DNA of 38,941 nt from UBA1231 sp045123185 (GCA_045123185.1 JBGVIL010000145.1:1-38941); one strand, 5' to 3'. Counted from the stretch's first letter, positions 1 through 8,852 are shown. Numbers and translations are program-made. The notes: a model not told the origin generated them from the sequence alone.

Positions 1-18
1 TTTAATACATAAAAAATC

Positions 19-43
19 AAACCCCATCAATTAGGTGGGGTTT
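19..43 (-). terminator. Rho-independent terminator after the TIR-like/BspA gene (possibly bidirectional)
   Basis: A 10-bp stem (19-28 with 34-43, one G-U pair, 5-base loop) carries four G-C pairs in its core. On the minus strand it is followed by a T-rich run, which suits the gene ending at 90. On the plus strand it is followed by seven T (41-47), so it may also stop a gene entering from the left of the window. Confidence 0.8.
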
Positions 44-89
44 TTTTCTATTATTACTTAGTATAAAACAATCTATTAGTATAGCTATT

Positions 90-2159
90 TTATTTTTTAT
101 CATTAAACGTTATATCTAACATTACTTGTTTATAATTATCACCAAGTAATTTTTTATTAGAAATAATATTACTATTATTTACAAAATATTTAATATTATT
201 ACTTCCTTCAAATGGTGCAGTTCGAACTTTACTTAGTGTTGAAGGTATTTTGACATATTCAAGATTTGGACAATTAGCGAATGCATTTGAGCCAATCTCT
301 TTTACACCTTCAGAAATAGTTAACGTTTTTAAAGTAGCATTATTATAAAAAGCTCTTTGAGAAATCTTAGTTACTTTTCTTCCATCAATAATGTCTGGAA
401 TAACAATATTTTCACCATAACCACCAGTAATTACGACTTGATCAAATAAGTAATAATATGTTAATTCATTATGTTGAATTTTCACAACAATATCTTTAAC
501 TAAGAATGATAATGTTGAAAATACACATATTGCAAGAACTACTACAATTCTTCTTTGATTATGTCTTTTAAAGTAGTTTGGTAAGAATAATGCAGCTTGT
601 TTAGGTTTCAAAGCTTTTCTTAATTGTTGGTAATATTGTTGTTTTTCAATATCTGTTTGAATAGTCGAAGGAACACGTCCAACATTGATCAAAGAATATA
701 TTTTTTTAAACATAATACCATATGCTACTGCATTTAAAGCTATTATTAAAATAGCTGATGTTAAACTACTAAATGTTAAAGTCCAGAAACAAATTAATGT
801 TACTAAAAGAACAAACATACCTGAAATAATCAGTTTTGCTATTTCTTTTTTAAAATATGACTTTTGAACTTTCTTAATCTCAGCTTCATAGTTATCATCA
901 ACAACTAAGTTATTATTTATAACATTAAAATAATAATTATAAAGTTTATGTTTTACAGCACGAGGTGCATATAAAAAGCATTTTCTAAAATAATAACTTT
1001 CAATCGGATTAATAACTTTATTCTTTAATTCAGTTTCATTAGAAATATTATGTTTAATAAGATATAATAACCACCATTCAACATAATCCATTGGAACAGT
1101 ATCTAGTTTTTCATAAAGAATTTCTTTTGCTTGATCAAATTCTTTATTCTTTAACATTTCAAATAAATCATCATGATTAGGCGCAGATTGAATTATTTTT
1201 TCATTAGTCTTACGAATAAAACGGACAGATTTATTAAGTTCCACACATAATTTTTCAAAATCAGTTTTCTTGTAAAAACGCAATTGACTAATTGGAAGTG
1301 ATTCAATATTATCTAGTTCATCACAAACAATCATCATACGATCATTAATTGTTGATTTTAATTCTTCTTTAGAAAAATAGTTCATCCAAATATTTCTAAA
1401 TAAATTATCATTTAAATGTTCAAAGCTTGATGATATAACGACTAAATGATTTGATAAATTATTAATCGAATATACTTGTTTTGAAAATTCATAATTTAGA
1501 CCAAGATTAAACAATTCATCAGTTATTATTAATTTAACTTGTTTTTCAGCAAACTTACTTTGAATATTCAATGCTATTTCTAAATCTTCTTTTGCTTTAG
1601 GGTTATTACTACTTGTATCGACTAGTAAAGTAACATCCATTGGAACTTCATTAATAATATCTTTTTGAATATTTCTTTGATATTGATCAATATTGTTAAC
1701 AATTTGATGTAAAACTTCTTTTGTATTTGCATCAGCAAGTTCCATCATCTTTAGATAGTTTTCATTAACAACAATTGGTTCATCCATAATGTTTAAACAA
1801 ACCATTTCATATTCAAGTTTATCATTTAAATTATAAATAACACCAAATTGAGATAAAAGTTTTCCAAAATAAGGATAATAGTCTTCAATTTGTAAATTAT
1901 GATAATTTTTAATTAATTTATCATATAAATTAAATGCACGATGAAATTGCCCATCAATATTATATTCTGTAGCTTTATTCACGCGATTTAACATATTATG
2001 AAAAGTATCTGAGTTAATCTTCGGATCATCAGTTGTCATAAAGTATGGTAGTGGTATTAAACTATTACAACTTGGACAACTAGCAAGATTTTGATGTTCT
2101 GTAATAACAACAGTTCCACCACATTTATGACAAATAAATGTTTTCTTTTCTGTTTCCAA
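90..2159 (-). CDS. Membrane protein: zinc ribbon, degenerate TIR-like domain, BspA-type leucine-rich repeats
   Basis: Not a named gene. Four cysteines (C10, C13, C28, C31) form an N-terminal zinc ribbon, followed by a helical TPR-like stretch (about 55-165). Residues 173-315 look like a diverged TIR domain of the zinc-ribbon/TIR proteins of gut Firmicutes: the usual opening DVFICYK is here DVTLLVD, and the ITLEDKLGQEYE segment is ITDELFNLGLNYE, keeping the YE pair (E224). Hydrophobic segments lie at about 440-458, 467-484 and 537-555. Residues 575-660 hold BspA-like LRR_5 repeats (ISQRAFYNN, IGSNAFANC), probably outside the cell. The start is TTG, preceded by AGGAGGTGA with 7 bases spacing. 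It follows frr on the same strand across a hairpin. TIR assignment is by eye and moderate; loss of the motifs suggests a binding rather than NADase role, or inactivity. Confidence 0.7.
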   Translation of the reverse strand: METEKKTFICHKCGGTVVITEHQNLASCPSCNSLIPLPYFMTTDDPKINSDTFHNMLNRVNKATEYNIDGQFHRAFNLYDKLIKNYHNLQIEDYYPYFGKLLSQFGVIYNLNDKLEYEMVCLNIMDEPIVVNENYLKMMELADANTKEVLHQIVNNIDQYQRNIQKDIINEVPMDVTLLVDTSSNNPKAKEDLEIALNIQSKFAEKQVKLIITDELFNLGLNYEFSKQVYSINNLSNHLVVISSSFEHLNDNLFRNIWMNYFSKEELKSTINDRMMIVCDELDNIESLPISQLRFYKKTDFEKLCVELNKSVRFIRKTNEKIIQSAPNHDDLFEMLKNKEFDQAKEILYEKLDTVPMDYVEWWLLYLIKHNISNETELKNKVINPIESYYFRKCFLYAPRAVKHKLYNYYFNVINNNLVVDDNYEAEIKKVQKSYFKKEIAKLIISGMFVLLVTLICFWTLTFSSLTSAILIIALNAVAYGIMFKKIYSLINVGRVPSTIQTDIEKQQYYQQLRKALKPKQAALFLPNYFKRHNQRRIVVVLAICVFSTLSFLVKDIVVKIQHNELTYYYLFDQVVITGGYGENIVIPDIIDGRKVTKISQRAFYNNATLKTLTISEGVKEIGSNAFANCPNLEYVKIPSTLSKVRTAPFEGSNNIKYFVNNSNIISNKKLLGDNYKQVMLDITFNDKK

Positions 2160-2182
2160 AGTTTCACCTCCTTTTTATAATA

Positions 2183-2206
2183 AAACGTTGTGTTTCCACA
2201 ACGTTT
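2183..2206 (-). terminator. Hairpin between frr and the TIR-like gene, weak terminator
   Basis: A perfect 10-bp stem (2183-2192 with 2197-2206) with a 4-base loop follows the frr stop. The downstream run on the minus strand is only TTTTATTAT, so it may cut rather than abolish readthrough into the next gene, whose Shine-Dalgarno follows directly. Confidence 0.55.
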
Positions 2207-2212
2207 ATAATA

Positions 2213-2770
2213 CTAGATACTCATGATTGATTGTTCTTTATCTTTTGCAAGTTTATCAATCTCAGCAATATATTTATCAGTAAGTTTTTGAGTTTCATCA
2301 GAATATTGACGTAATGAATCTTCTGAAATTAAGCTATCTTTTTCAAGTTTCTTTAATCCATCAATAACATCACGACGAATGTTTCTAATTGCAACTTTGT
2401 TATCTTCTGCTAATTTCTTAACAGTTTTAACTAAGTCTTTTCTTGTTGCTTCGTTTAGCGGTGGAATTGGGATACGTACGATATCTCCATCGTTACCTGG
2501 ATTTAAACCAAGGTCAGCAGTAAGAATCGCTTTTTCGATTGTTTTTACTAATGATTTATCGTATGGTTTAACAGTGATAGTTTGAGAGTCAGGAGCACTG
2601 ATACTAGCAACTTGATATAATGGTGTAGCAACTCCCCAATAATCAACTTGAATTCCATTTAAAATGGCAGGGTTAGCTTTACCTGTACGAACAGCAGAGA
2701 ATTCTTTATTTAAAGATTCTAAGCTTTTCTTCATTTTTTCTTCGCCAGCAGTTAATAATTGTTTTGGCAT
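2213..2770 (-). CDS. frr: Ribosome recycling factor
   Basis: Encodes the 185-residue factor that, with EF-G, splits post-termination ribosomes in the cytoplasm. The length is the family norm. Family-typical stretches are visible: VRTGKANPAIL near the N-terminus, the PLYQVASISAPDSQTI strand region, and the C-terminal helix with ITVKPYDKS upstream and DKYIAEIDKLAKDKE near the end. The ATG is preceded by AAGGAG at good spacing. It lies 17 bases after pyrH and is the last translation gene of the rpsB operon. Confidence 0.97.
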   Translation of the reverse strand: MPKQLLTAGEEKMKKSLESLNKEFSAVRTGKANPAILNGIQVDYWGVATPLYQVASISAPDSQTITVKPYDKSLVKTIEKAILTADLGLNPGNDGDIVRIPIPPLNEATRKDLVKTVKKLAEDNKVAIRNIRRDVIDGLKKLEKDSLISEDSLRQYSDETQKLTDKYIAEIDKLAKDKEQSIMSI

Positions 2771-2787
2771 ATTTTTTCTCCTTTATA

Positions 2788-3489
2788 TTATTCTATTACA
2801 GTACCAATTTCTGGATTTGTAAGTACTTTAAGAATGTTCCCTTCTTTGTTCATATCAAATACGATTGTTTTAATATGATTTTCTTCACAAAGAACAGACG
2901 CTGTTAAATCAATGACATGTAATCGATAATTTAACATTTCTTGATAAGTTAGTTTAGTAAAACGTTTTGCAGATGGGTTAGTTCTAGGATCACTATCATA
3001 AACACCATCAACACCATTTTTAGCCATTAAAATAACTTCCGCTCCAACTTCACCTGCACGTAATGCTGCAGTGCTGTCAGTTGTAAAGAATGGGTTTCCA
3101 GTTCCGCCAGCAAATATTACTACGTAACCTTCTTCCAAATATTTAATAGCTCGTTCTCTTGTGTAATATTCAGCAAATTTATTTGCTTCAACAGCACATA
3201 AAGATACCGCTTTTACACCAATAGTTTTTAAGATATTTTCTAAGGCTAAAGAATTAATAATTGTTCCAACCATACCGATGTTATCAGCAGCAGCTTTTGG
3301 CATACCAAATTCAACAGTATCACGACCACGCCAGATATTTCCAGCACCAGTAACAATTCCGATTTCGTAACCAAGTTCAACTAACTTTTTGATATCTTCA
3401 GCAATCTTTTTAACACTTTGTGCATCAACTCCGAAACGATTAGTTCCAGCTAATGCTTCTCCGCTTAGTTTTACAATTATTCTTTTCAT
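2788..3489 (-). CDS. pyrH: Uridylate kinase (UMP kinase)
   Basis: A 233-residue amino-acid-kinase-fold enzyme that phosphorylates UMP to UDP in pyrimidine nucleotide synthesis. The N-terminal KLSGEAL, the GAGNIWRGR loop, the AAADNIGMVGT segment and VIFAGGTGNPFFTTDS are all bacterial PyrH signatures. The start ATG has AAGGTAGG upstream. It sits between tsf and frr, the usual Firmicutes order, with a 25-base gap to tsf. Confidence 0.97.
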   Translation of the reverse strand: MKRIIVKLSGEALAGTNRFGVDAQSVKKIAEDIKKLVELGYEIGIVTGAGNIWRGRDTVEFGMPKAAADNIGMVGTIINSLALENILKTIGVKAVSLCAVEANKFAEYYTRERAIKYLEEGYVVIFAGGTGNPFFTTDSTAALRAGEVGAEVILMAKNGVDGVYDSDPRTNPSAKRFTKLTYQEMLNYRLHVIDLTASVLCEENHIKTIVFDMNKEGNILKVLTNPEIGTVIE

Positions 3490-3514
3490 AGAGCCTACCT
3501 TATTTTTTTATTAA

Positions 3515-4393
3515 TTATTTTAAAGCAGCTTGTGCAGCAGCAGCAACTTCAGCAGCAAAATCGTCTTGGCGTTTTTCCATACCTTCACCAACTTCAAAAC
3601 GAGTGAAGCTAACGATTGCAGATTTTTTGCTTGCTAAGAATTGTTCAACAGTCATACCTGGATCTTTAACATAAGCTTGGTCTAATAAGCAAACTTCTTT
3701 TAATCCTTTATTAACTTTACCTTCTACAATTTTAACTAATGCAGCTTCTGGTTTACCAGCTAATTTTTCATCATTTTTACATAATTCCATTTGAATATGA
3801 GTTTCTTTTTCAATGTAATCAGCAGGTACATCTTTTTTAGAAACGTATAGAGGTTTTGTAGCAGTTACATGCATACTTAAATCTCTAGCTAATTCAGTAT
3901 CATCACCTTCAACTACACAAACAGTAGCGATTTTTCCGCCCATATGTTTGTAGAATCCAAAAGATTGATTATCATTTTTAGTGATTCTTTGTACACGACG
4001 GAAACTAATTTTTTCACCGATTGTAGCAGTAGCATTAACGATTAATTCTTCACCACCATTAGCAAGAACAGCTTCTGTAGATTCAGCATTATGTTTAACA
4101 CATAAAGCACCAATTTCTTGTAATAAAGTAATGAATTTTTCATTTTTAGCAACGAAGTCAGTTTCAGAGTTTAATTCGAATAAGTAAGCAGCATTACCTT
4201 CGATAGCAACTTCACATAAACCTTCAGCAGCAATTCTACTTTGTTTTTTAGCAGCTTTTGCAATACCTTTTTCTCTTAGCCAGTCAACAGCTGCTTCAAT
4301 ATTACCTTCACATTCAGTTAAGGCTTTTTTGCAGTCCATCATACCAGCGCCAGTTTTTTCTCTTAATTCTTTTACTAATGCAGCAGTAATCAT
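3515..4393 (-). CDS. tsf: Elongation factor Ts
   Basis: A 292-residue guanine-nucleotide exchange factor for EF-Tu. The N-terminal UBA-like region has KELREKTGAGMMDCKKAL, followed by the TDFVAKNEKF motif of the core. RBS AGAGGTG precedes ATG. It lies 15 bases after rpsB, so the two are translated from one message. The C-terminus is Ala-rich (EVAAAAQAALK). Confidence 0.97.
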   Translation of the reverse strand: MITAALVKELREKTGAGMMDCKKALTECEGNIEAAVDWLREKGIAKAAKKQSRIAAEGLCEVAIEGNAAYLFELNSETDFVAKNEKFITLLQEIGALCVKHNAESTEAVLANGGEELIVNATATIGEKISFRRVQRITKNDNQSFGFYKHMGGKIATVCVVEGDDTELARDLSMHVTATKPLYVSKKDVPADYIEKETHIQMELCKNDEKLAGKPEAALVKIVEGKVNKGLKEVCLLDQAYVKDPGMTVEQFLASKKSAIVSFTRFEVGEGMEKRQDDFAAEVAAAAQAALK

Positions 4394-4408
4394 TTTTACA
4401 CCTCTTAA

Positions 4409-5275
4409 TTATTCTTCATTTTTAACTTCTGCAGCAACTACTTCTTCTTTAGCTTCTACAGGTACTTCTTGAGCAACTTCAGCTTTAGGTGCTCTTTCTT
4501 GTCTTGGTCTTGGAGCTCTTCTTTCTTTTTTAGCTGGTTTTTGTTCTTTAACTTCTTCAACTTCTTCTTTTGGTAAAGTGTAAGGTTCAACAGCACCACC
4601 GTTACCTTCGATAACAGCATTTGCCATAATACCAACAACTAATTTAACAGCTCTAACACCATCGTCATTTCCAGGGATTACATAATCAACGTCATCTGGA
4701 TCACAGTTAGTATCTACTAGTCCGAATACAGGAATACCTAATCTTCTAGCTTCTGCAACTGCATTGTGTTCAGTTTTAGGGTCAACTACGAATAATGCAC
4801 CTGGTAAAGATTGCATATTTTTAATACCACCAAAGAAAGCTTCTAAACGTTCTTGTTCTTTCTTGATAGCGATAACTTCTTTTTTAGGTAACATTTCAAA
4901 TGTTCCATCTTCAGCCATTTTTTCATAACGGTGAAGTTTAGCAATTGATCTTCTTAATGTTTTAAAGTTAGTCATTGTTCCACCAAGCCAACGTTTATCA
5001 ACATAATATTGTTCACAACGAGTAGCTTCTTCTTTAATAACATCTTGAATTTGTTTTCTTGTACCAACGAATAATACTTTATTGTTGTTACGAACTACAT
5101 CAACTAAAGCAGCATAAGCTTCTTCAATTTTGTCTGCAGTTTTTTGAAGGTCAATGATGTATACACCATTTCTTTCTCCAAAAATATACTCTTTCATTTT
5201 AGGGTTCCAACGGCGAGTATGATGACCGAAATGAACTCCTGCTTCTAATAAGTCTTTCATTGTAATTACTGACAT
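4409..5275 (-). CDS. rpsB: 30S ribosomal protein S2 with long charged C-terminal tail
   Basis: A 288-residue small-subunit protein. The core (about 1-225) has the family segments LLEAGVHFGHHTRRWNPKM, YIIDLQKT, WLGGTMTNFKT and GIPVFGLVDTN. Residues beyond about 235 form a Lys/Arg-rich then Glu/Val/Ala-rich low-complexity tail that makes the protein longer than typical Bacillus S2 (about 246). RBS TGGAGG lies before the ATG. It is the first gene of the rpsB-tsf-pyrH-frr operon and is preceded by a promoter and structured leader. Confidence 0.97.
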   Translation of the reverse strand: MSVITMKDLLEAGVHFGHHTRRWNPKMKEYIFGERNGVYIIDLQKTADKIEEAYAALVDVVRNNNKVLFVGTRKQIQDVIKEEATRCEQYYVDKRWLGGTMTNFKTLRRSIAKLHRYEKMAEDGTFEMLPKKEVIAIKKEQERLEAFFGGIKNMQSLPGALFVVDPKTEHNAVAEARRLGIPVFGLVDTNCDPDDVDYVIPGNDDGVRAVKLVVGIMANAVIEGNGGAVEPYTLPKEEVEEVKEQKPAKKERRAPRPRQERAPKAEVAQEVPVEAKEEVVAAEVKNEE

Positions 5276-5312
5276 TTCTTTTTTCCTCCAATTTTGTCAT
5301 TTAATTTTTGGC

Positions 5313-5397
5313 CGCCATCGTGATCAACGCTATAAAGCCACGATTTTATCGCAGAGGGCTTATAACTCCCACTTTGTGTGTATTTATTTTTTGCCAT
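5313..5397 (-). promoter_or_regulatory. Structured 5' leader of the rpsB operon, candidate S2 autoregulatory element
   Basis: Between the promoter and the rpsB ribosome binding site lies a G/C-rich block in otherwise AT-rich DNA. On the transcript strand it contains ATCGTG (near 5342-5347) pairing with CACGAT (5317-5322), a competing small hairpin CGAT-AAA-ATCG, the segments ATAAGCC and GGCTTTAT that can also pair, and GGCGGCC just before the AT-rich spacer. Mutually exclusive pairings are typical of ribosomal-protein leaders. Binding by S2 is inferred from position only. Confidence 0.5.
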
Positions 5398-5402
5398 TAC
5401 AT

Positions 5403-5431
5403 ATTGTATCACAAACAGTCTTTTTTAGCAA
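5403..5431 (-). promoter_or_regulatory. Promoter of the rpsB operon
   Basis: On the minus strand, -35 TTGCTA (5426-5431) and -10 TACAAT (5403-5408) are separated by exactly 17 bases. Transcription would start near 5397, just upstream of the structured leader. Confidence 0.75.
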
Positions 5432-5515
5432 CTGATTTGTTACTTTTTTATTTGCAAGTATAAATTTACTTTATTTTATACTTTTAAACCTTGTTTCTTA
5501 CTTGATGATTATTTC

Positions 5516-6466
5516 CTACTTTCTTATTAGTGTAACAAAGCTTAAACCATCATGTTCTTCTTCTTCATCAATAATATCAAAGCCAAATTTTTGATAAAAT
5601 TTCAAATTATTTTCTTCTTGTTTAATTGTATCAGCATACCAAATTTTAACTTCCGGATGGTTATCTAAGAACATTTGGAACGCTTTAGAACCATATCCAA
5701 GATGAGAATATTTTGGGTGAACATAGAATTGAGCAATCTTCCAAGTTGCTTCTTCTTCTAACATAAAACCAAAAATTCCCCCAATTACTTCGCCATCTAC
5801 CATGATTTTTTGATAATCACCTAGACGATATTTAATGTTAAATTCCATACGATGAAGTGTCATATTACATGGATCTGCATCAAATTTTCCATACTTTACA
5901 GAGTATTTTTCAAAAGCTAAACGCTGTAAATTTAACATTGTTTTTGCATCAATTAGCTTAACTTTTTCCAGTTTTACACTAGTAGATCCTGTTCCACCAA
6001 CTCTAATACCTTCGCTATCATCGTCATCAACAACATTATAAACTTGAAAAATACCTTGAGCAATTCCTTCTCCTTTAGAGAAGCTCCATGTTTTGTCACC
6101 AATGTTACGAAGTGCAACACAAATATGTCCTTCATTTGTTGGATTATCAACATAGTCAGCATCGATTATACCGACACCATTTTTTAAAATTATATCTTTT
6201 TTGATACCAAAACTACTGCGAATGTAAACTCCTAAAAACTCATTTTCTGGTAAGTATACTTTGATTCCAGTAGGTACAATTATTGAATCATTTGGCTCTA
6301 ACACAAAATCAATAGGTGAAAAGATATCATAACCTGCGCTATATTTAGTACTTCTTTTTGGTAATTTTACTTCGTTATAAATCTTTTCAACAACTTCATT
6401 AGGAAAGCCCTCGAAGCTTTTTTTAAATGATTCAAAACTTATTTTTTCAAACATTCTTTTACTCAT
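5516..6466 (-). CDS. dUTPase fused to a GNAT acetyltransferase
   Basis: Residues 1-165 are a trimeric-type dUTP diphosphatase, which removes dUTP and supplies dUMP. All five motifs are visible: AGYDIFS (44-50), RSSFGIK (83-89), GVGIIDADY (97-105), GEGIAQGIF (132-140) and RVGGTGSTS (155-163), so the active site looks intact. Residues about 180-316 are a GNAT-like N-acetyltransferase: acceptor-side strand then FYVHPKYSHLGYGSKA (acetyl-CoA loop, 248-262) and NLKFYQKFGF (287-296). The substrate is unknown. The total of 316 is about twice a plain dUTPase. RBS AAGGAG precedes ATG, which overlaps the end of the recombinase gene by 8 bases, so the two are translationally coupled. No stop or frame change lies at the domain joint. 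Confidence 0.9.
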   Translation of the reverse strand: MSKRMFEKISFESFKKSFEGFPNEVVEKIYNEVKLPKRSTKYSAGYDIFSPIDFVLEPNDSIIVPTGIKVYLPENEFLGVYIRSSFGIKKDIILKNGVGIIDADYVDNPTNEGHICVALRNIGDKTWSFSKGEGIAQGIFQVYNVVDDDDSEGIRVGGTGSTSVKLEKVKLIDAKTMLNLQRLAFEKYSVKYGKFDADPCNMTLHRMEFNIKYRLGDYQKIMVDGEVIGGIFGFMLEEEATWKIAQFYVHPKYSHLGYGSKAFQMFLDNHPEVKIWYADTIKQEENNLKFYQKFGFDIIDEEEEHDGLSFVTLIRK

Positions 6467-7439
6467 GTTTATTCTCCTTTTGTTGTCTTGGATGATGTTC
6501 CATATATGCTTTCATTGTTTGTTCAAGTGACACATGTGTATAGATTTGAGTAGTTGACATATTAACATGTCCTAACATTTCTTGTACACTTCTTAAGTCT
6601 GCACCACCATCTAATAGATGAGTTGCAAAAGTATGTCTCAACATATGGGGTGAAATTTTAAACGTATCTGATGTTTTGTCAATAATATTATTTAAAATAA
6701 CGCGTACCCCTCTAGTTGTTAGTGGCCCACCATGATGATTAAGCAAGAAGATTTCTTCTTTTTTATTTTCAGCATTTTTAAGTAAACTAACTCTACCAAC
6801 TTCGTTATAGATATGGATTGCTTCTATCGATTTATCACTAAGTGGAACATAACGTTCTTTTGAACCTTTTCCATACACTTTAACCATCTTATTAGCAAAA
6901 TCAAAATTTTTAAATTTCAAACTACATAATTCACTTACACGAAGTCCCGAACCATATAAAAGTTCTAATATTGCCATATCACGCATTCCCAGTGGTTTAT
7001 TCTTATCGATCACTTGAAACATTGCGTTAATTTCATCTTTTTGTAAAAAATGAGGTAGCGTTTTTTCAGCTTTTACTGATTGAACTTCATCAAATGGATT
7101 ATCTTCACAAACTTTTCTTTCTTTCATATGACGATAAAATCCTCGAAGTGAAGAAAGTTTTCGATTGATAGATCGCTTGGAAAAATTGTTTGAAAGATAT
7201 GAAATATAATATCTTGAAATATTATTTGTCGATAAATTCAAAAGATCACCAAAATTTTGACCTTTTACGAATTCATTGAAATCATGAATATCTTTTAAAT
7301 AATTTGATACTGTATAGTCAGAATATGAACGTTCAACTAATAAGTAGTTTTCATACATAATGATTGCATCTTGAACACTTGTCTGATTAACTTTTTTAGG
7401 AGCAACCGATACTACTTTATTCTTCGTTCTCTTTCGCAC
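6459..7439 (-). CDS. xerC: Tyrosine recombinase, XerC/CodV-like
   Basis: A 326-residue tyrosine recombinase, probably for chromosome dimer resolution. The N-terminal SAM-like core-binding domain spans about 22-108. The catalytic domain has R167 (SGLRVSEL), K191 (GKGSKERYVPL), H265 and R268 (HMLRHTFATHL), H291 (LGHVNMSTTQIYTHV) and nucleophile Y300. It carries about 20 extra basic residues at the N-terminus. GTG start with AAGGAG 6 bases upstream; the start lies inside the end of trmFO (23-base overlap). trmFO-codV is the Bacillus order, which favours the chromosomal XerC/CodV role over a phage integrase. Confidence 0.88.
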   Translation of the reverse strand: MRKRTKNKVVSVAPKKVNQTSVQDAIIMYENYLLVERSYSDYTVSNYLKDIHDFNEFVKGQNFGDLLNLSTNNISRYYISYLSNNFSKRSINRKLSSLRGFYRHMKERKVCEDNPFDEVQSVKAEKTLPHFLQKDEINAMFQVIDKNKPLGMRDMAILELLYGSGLRVSELCSLKFKNFDFANKMVKVYGKGSKERYVPLSDKSIEAIHIYNEVGRVSLLKNAENKKEEIFLLNHHGGPLTTRGVRVILNNIIDKTSDTFKISPHMLRHTFATHLLDGGADLRSVQEMLGHVNMSTTQIYTHVSLEQTMKAYMEHHPRQQKENKHE

Positions 7440-8748
7440 AGTTTTCTCCTTTTATTTCTTCTAATAAATTATTTAATTCTTCTAAAGCACGTTCAGCATA
7501 TTTTGCTTTACGACTCTTTTTATATATTTTACCAACTAACTCTTCGAAAATACCAAAGTTAGCGTTCATTGGTACAAAATCAGTTACACTAGGATTAGCA
7601 ACATAACAAGAAAGTGAACCAATTGATGTTTTGTTATTTAATTTTAGAAGTTCTTTTCCTTCTAAAAATCTAGTCATATTAATGCCTGCAATAAGACCAC
7701 TTGCTGCAGATTCAACGTAGCCTTCCACACCTGTCATTTGACCGGCGAAGAATAGATTAGGTCGAGTTCTAAATTGGAATCCAACATTTAATAGTTTCGG
7801 TGATTGAATGTAAGTATTTCGATGCATTACACCATATCTTACAATATTAGCATTTTCAAGACCAGGAATTAATGACAATAATTCTTTTTGTGCACCAAAC
7901 TTAAGATGTGTTTGAAAACCAACAAGATTATATAATGTTTTACTAGCATTATCTTGACGTAGTTGAACAACCGCATATGGCCATCTGCCAGTTCTAGGAT
8001 CATCAAGTCCTACTGGTTTCATCGGACCAAATAACAATGTTTGACGTCCACGTTTAGCCATATCTTCGATTGGCATACAACCTTCAAAAACTTTCATTTC
8101 GAATTCTTTTGGAATAACGCATTCAGCATTAATCAAATAATCATAAAATTTATTAAATTCTTCTTCTGTCATTGGACAGTTAAGATATGATGCTTCACCT
8201 TTATTATAACGTGAGGCTAAAAATACTTTATTCATATCTATCGAATCATATGTAACAATTGGTGCAACAGCATCATAGAAATATAAATGATCACTTCCAA
8301 TTAGTTTGGAAATTTCTTCATGTAAACCATCACTTGTTAGTGGACCACTTGCAATAATGACTGGTCCATCTGGAATTGTTAGAACTTCTTCATTGATAAT
8401 TTCAATATTTTCCATTTGAGATAATTTATTAGTAATGTATTCACTAAACAAAGTTCTATCAACTGCTAAAGCACCACCAGCTTCAACTTTAGTTGCATCA
8501 GCTGCTTCCATAATAATAGATCCAATTCTTCGCATTTCTTCTTTCAATAATCCAACCGCATTTTCTACAGAAGCTGCGCGTAATGAATTACTACAAATAA
8601 GTTCTGCAAATCCACTTGTCGTATGAGCACTAGTCATCTTTTTAGGTCGCATTTCATATAGTTTAACTTGATATCCTCTTTTTGCAAGTTGATATGCAGC
8701 TTCACTTCCTGCAAGACCTGCACCAATTACTGTTACTATTTTTTCCAT
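7417..8748 (-). CDS. trmFO: tRNA (uracil-54-C5)-methyltransferase, folate- and FAD-dependent
   Basis: A 443-residue flavoprotein that makes ribothymidine at position 54 of tRNA using methylenetetrahydrofolate. The N-terminal FAD-binding GAGLAGSEA loop (8-16), the YEMRP segment after it, the SNSLRAA region and the C-terminal GQMTGVEGYVESAASGL motif are diagnostic. Length is normal. It is the first gene of a three-gene unit with the recombinase and dUTPase-GNAT and has its own promoter. Confidence 0.96.
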   Translation of the reverse strand: MEKIVTVIGAGLAGSEAAYQLAKRGYQVKLYEMRPKKMTSAHTTSGFAELICSNSLRAASVENAVGLLKEEMRRIGSIIMEAADATKVEAGGALAVDRTLFSEYITNKLSQMENIEIINEEVLTIPDGPVIIASGPLTSDGLHEEISKLIGSDHLYFYDAVAPIVTYDSIDMNKVFLASRYNKGEASYLNCPMTEEEFNKFYDYLINAECVIPKEFEMKVFEGCMPIEDMAKRGRQTLLFGPMKPVGLDDPRTGRWPYAVVQLRQDNASKTLYNLVGFQTHLKFGAQKELLSLIPGLENANIVRYGVMHRNTYIQSPKLLNVGFQFRTRPNLFFAGQMTGVEGYVESAASGLIAGINMTRFLEGKELLKLNNKTSIGSLSCYVANPSVTDFVPMNANFGIFEELVGKIYKKSRKAKYAERALEELNNLLEEIKGENCAKENEE

Positions 8749-8776
8749 AATATTCCTCTTTATTTTATATTACCTT

Positions 8777-8805
8777 ATTATATCACAAATTTAGATTTTT
8801 AACAA
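8777..8805 (-). promoter_or_regulatory. Promoter of trmFO-xerC-dUTPase
   Basis: On the minus strand, -35 TTGTTA (8800-8805), 17-base spacer and a perfect extended -10, TGATATAAT (TATAAT at 8777-8782). It lies directly after the terminator of the LysM gene. Confidence 0.85.
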
Positions 8806-8822
8806 TACTTTTATTTAAGATT

Positions 8823-8852
8823 AAAAAGATGCGAACATTTGTTCGCATCTTT
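8823..8852 (-). terminator. Terminator of the LysM gene
   Basis: A perfect 12-bp stem (8825-8836 with 8841-8852, 4-base loop) followed on the minus strand by TTTTT. It starts one base past the LysM stop codon. Confidence 0.9.

Noticed and set aside
4456..4638. 60-residue frame inside rpsB
   Set aside because: An out-of-frame reading of the low-complexity rpsB tail; Leu/Lys-only composition.
5455..5483. Inverted repeat AAGTATAAA / TTTATACTT as terminator of the dUTPase gene
   Set aside because: All A-T pairs except the ends and no T-run follows on the minus strand, so it is too weak to call a terminator.
6459..7439. Phage integrase marking a prophage
   Set aside because: It lies in conserved trmFO-codV order and is flanked by housekeeping genes, with no phage genes next to it.
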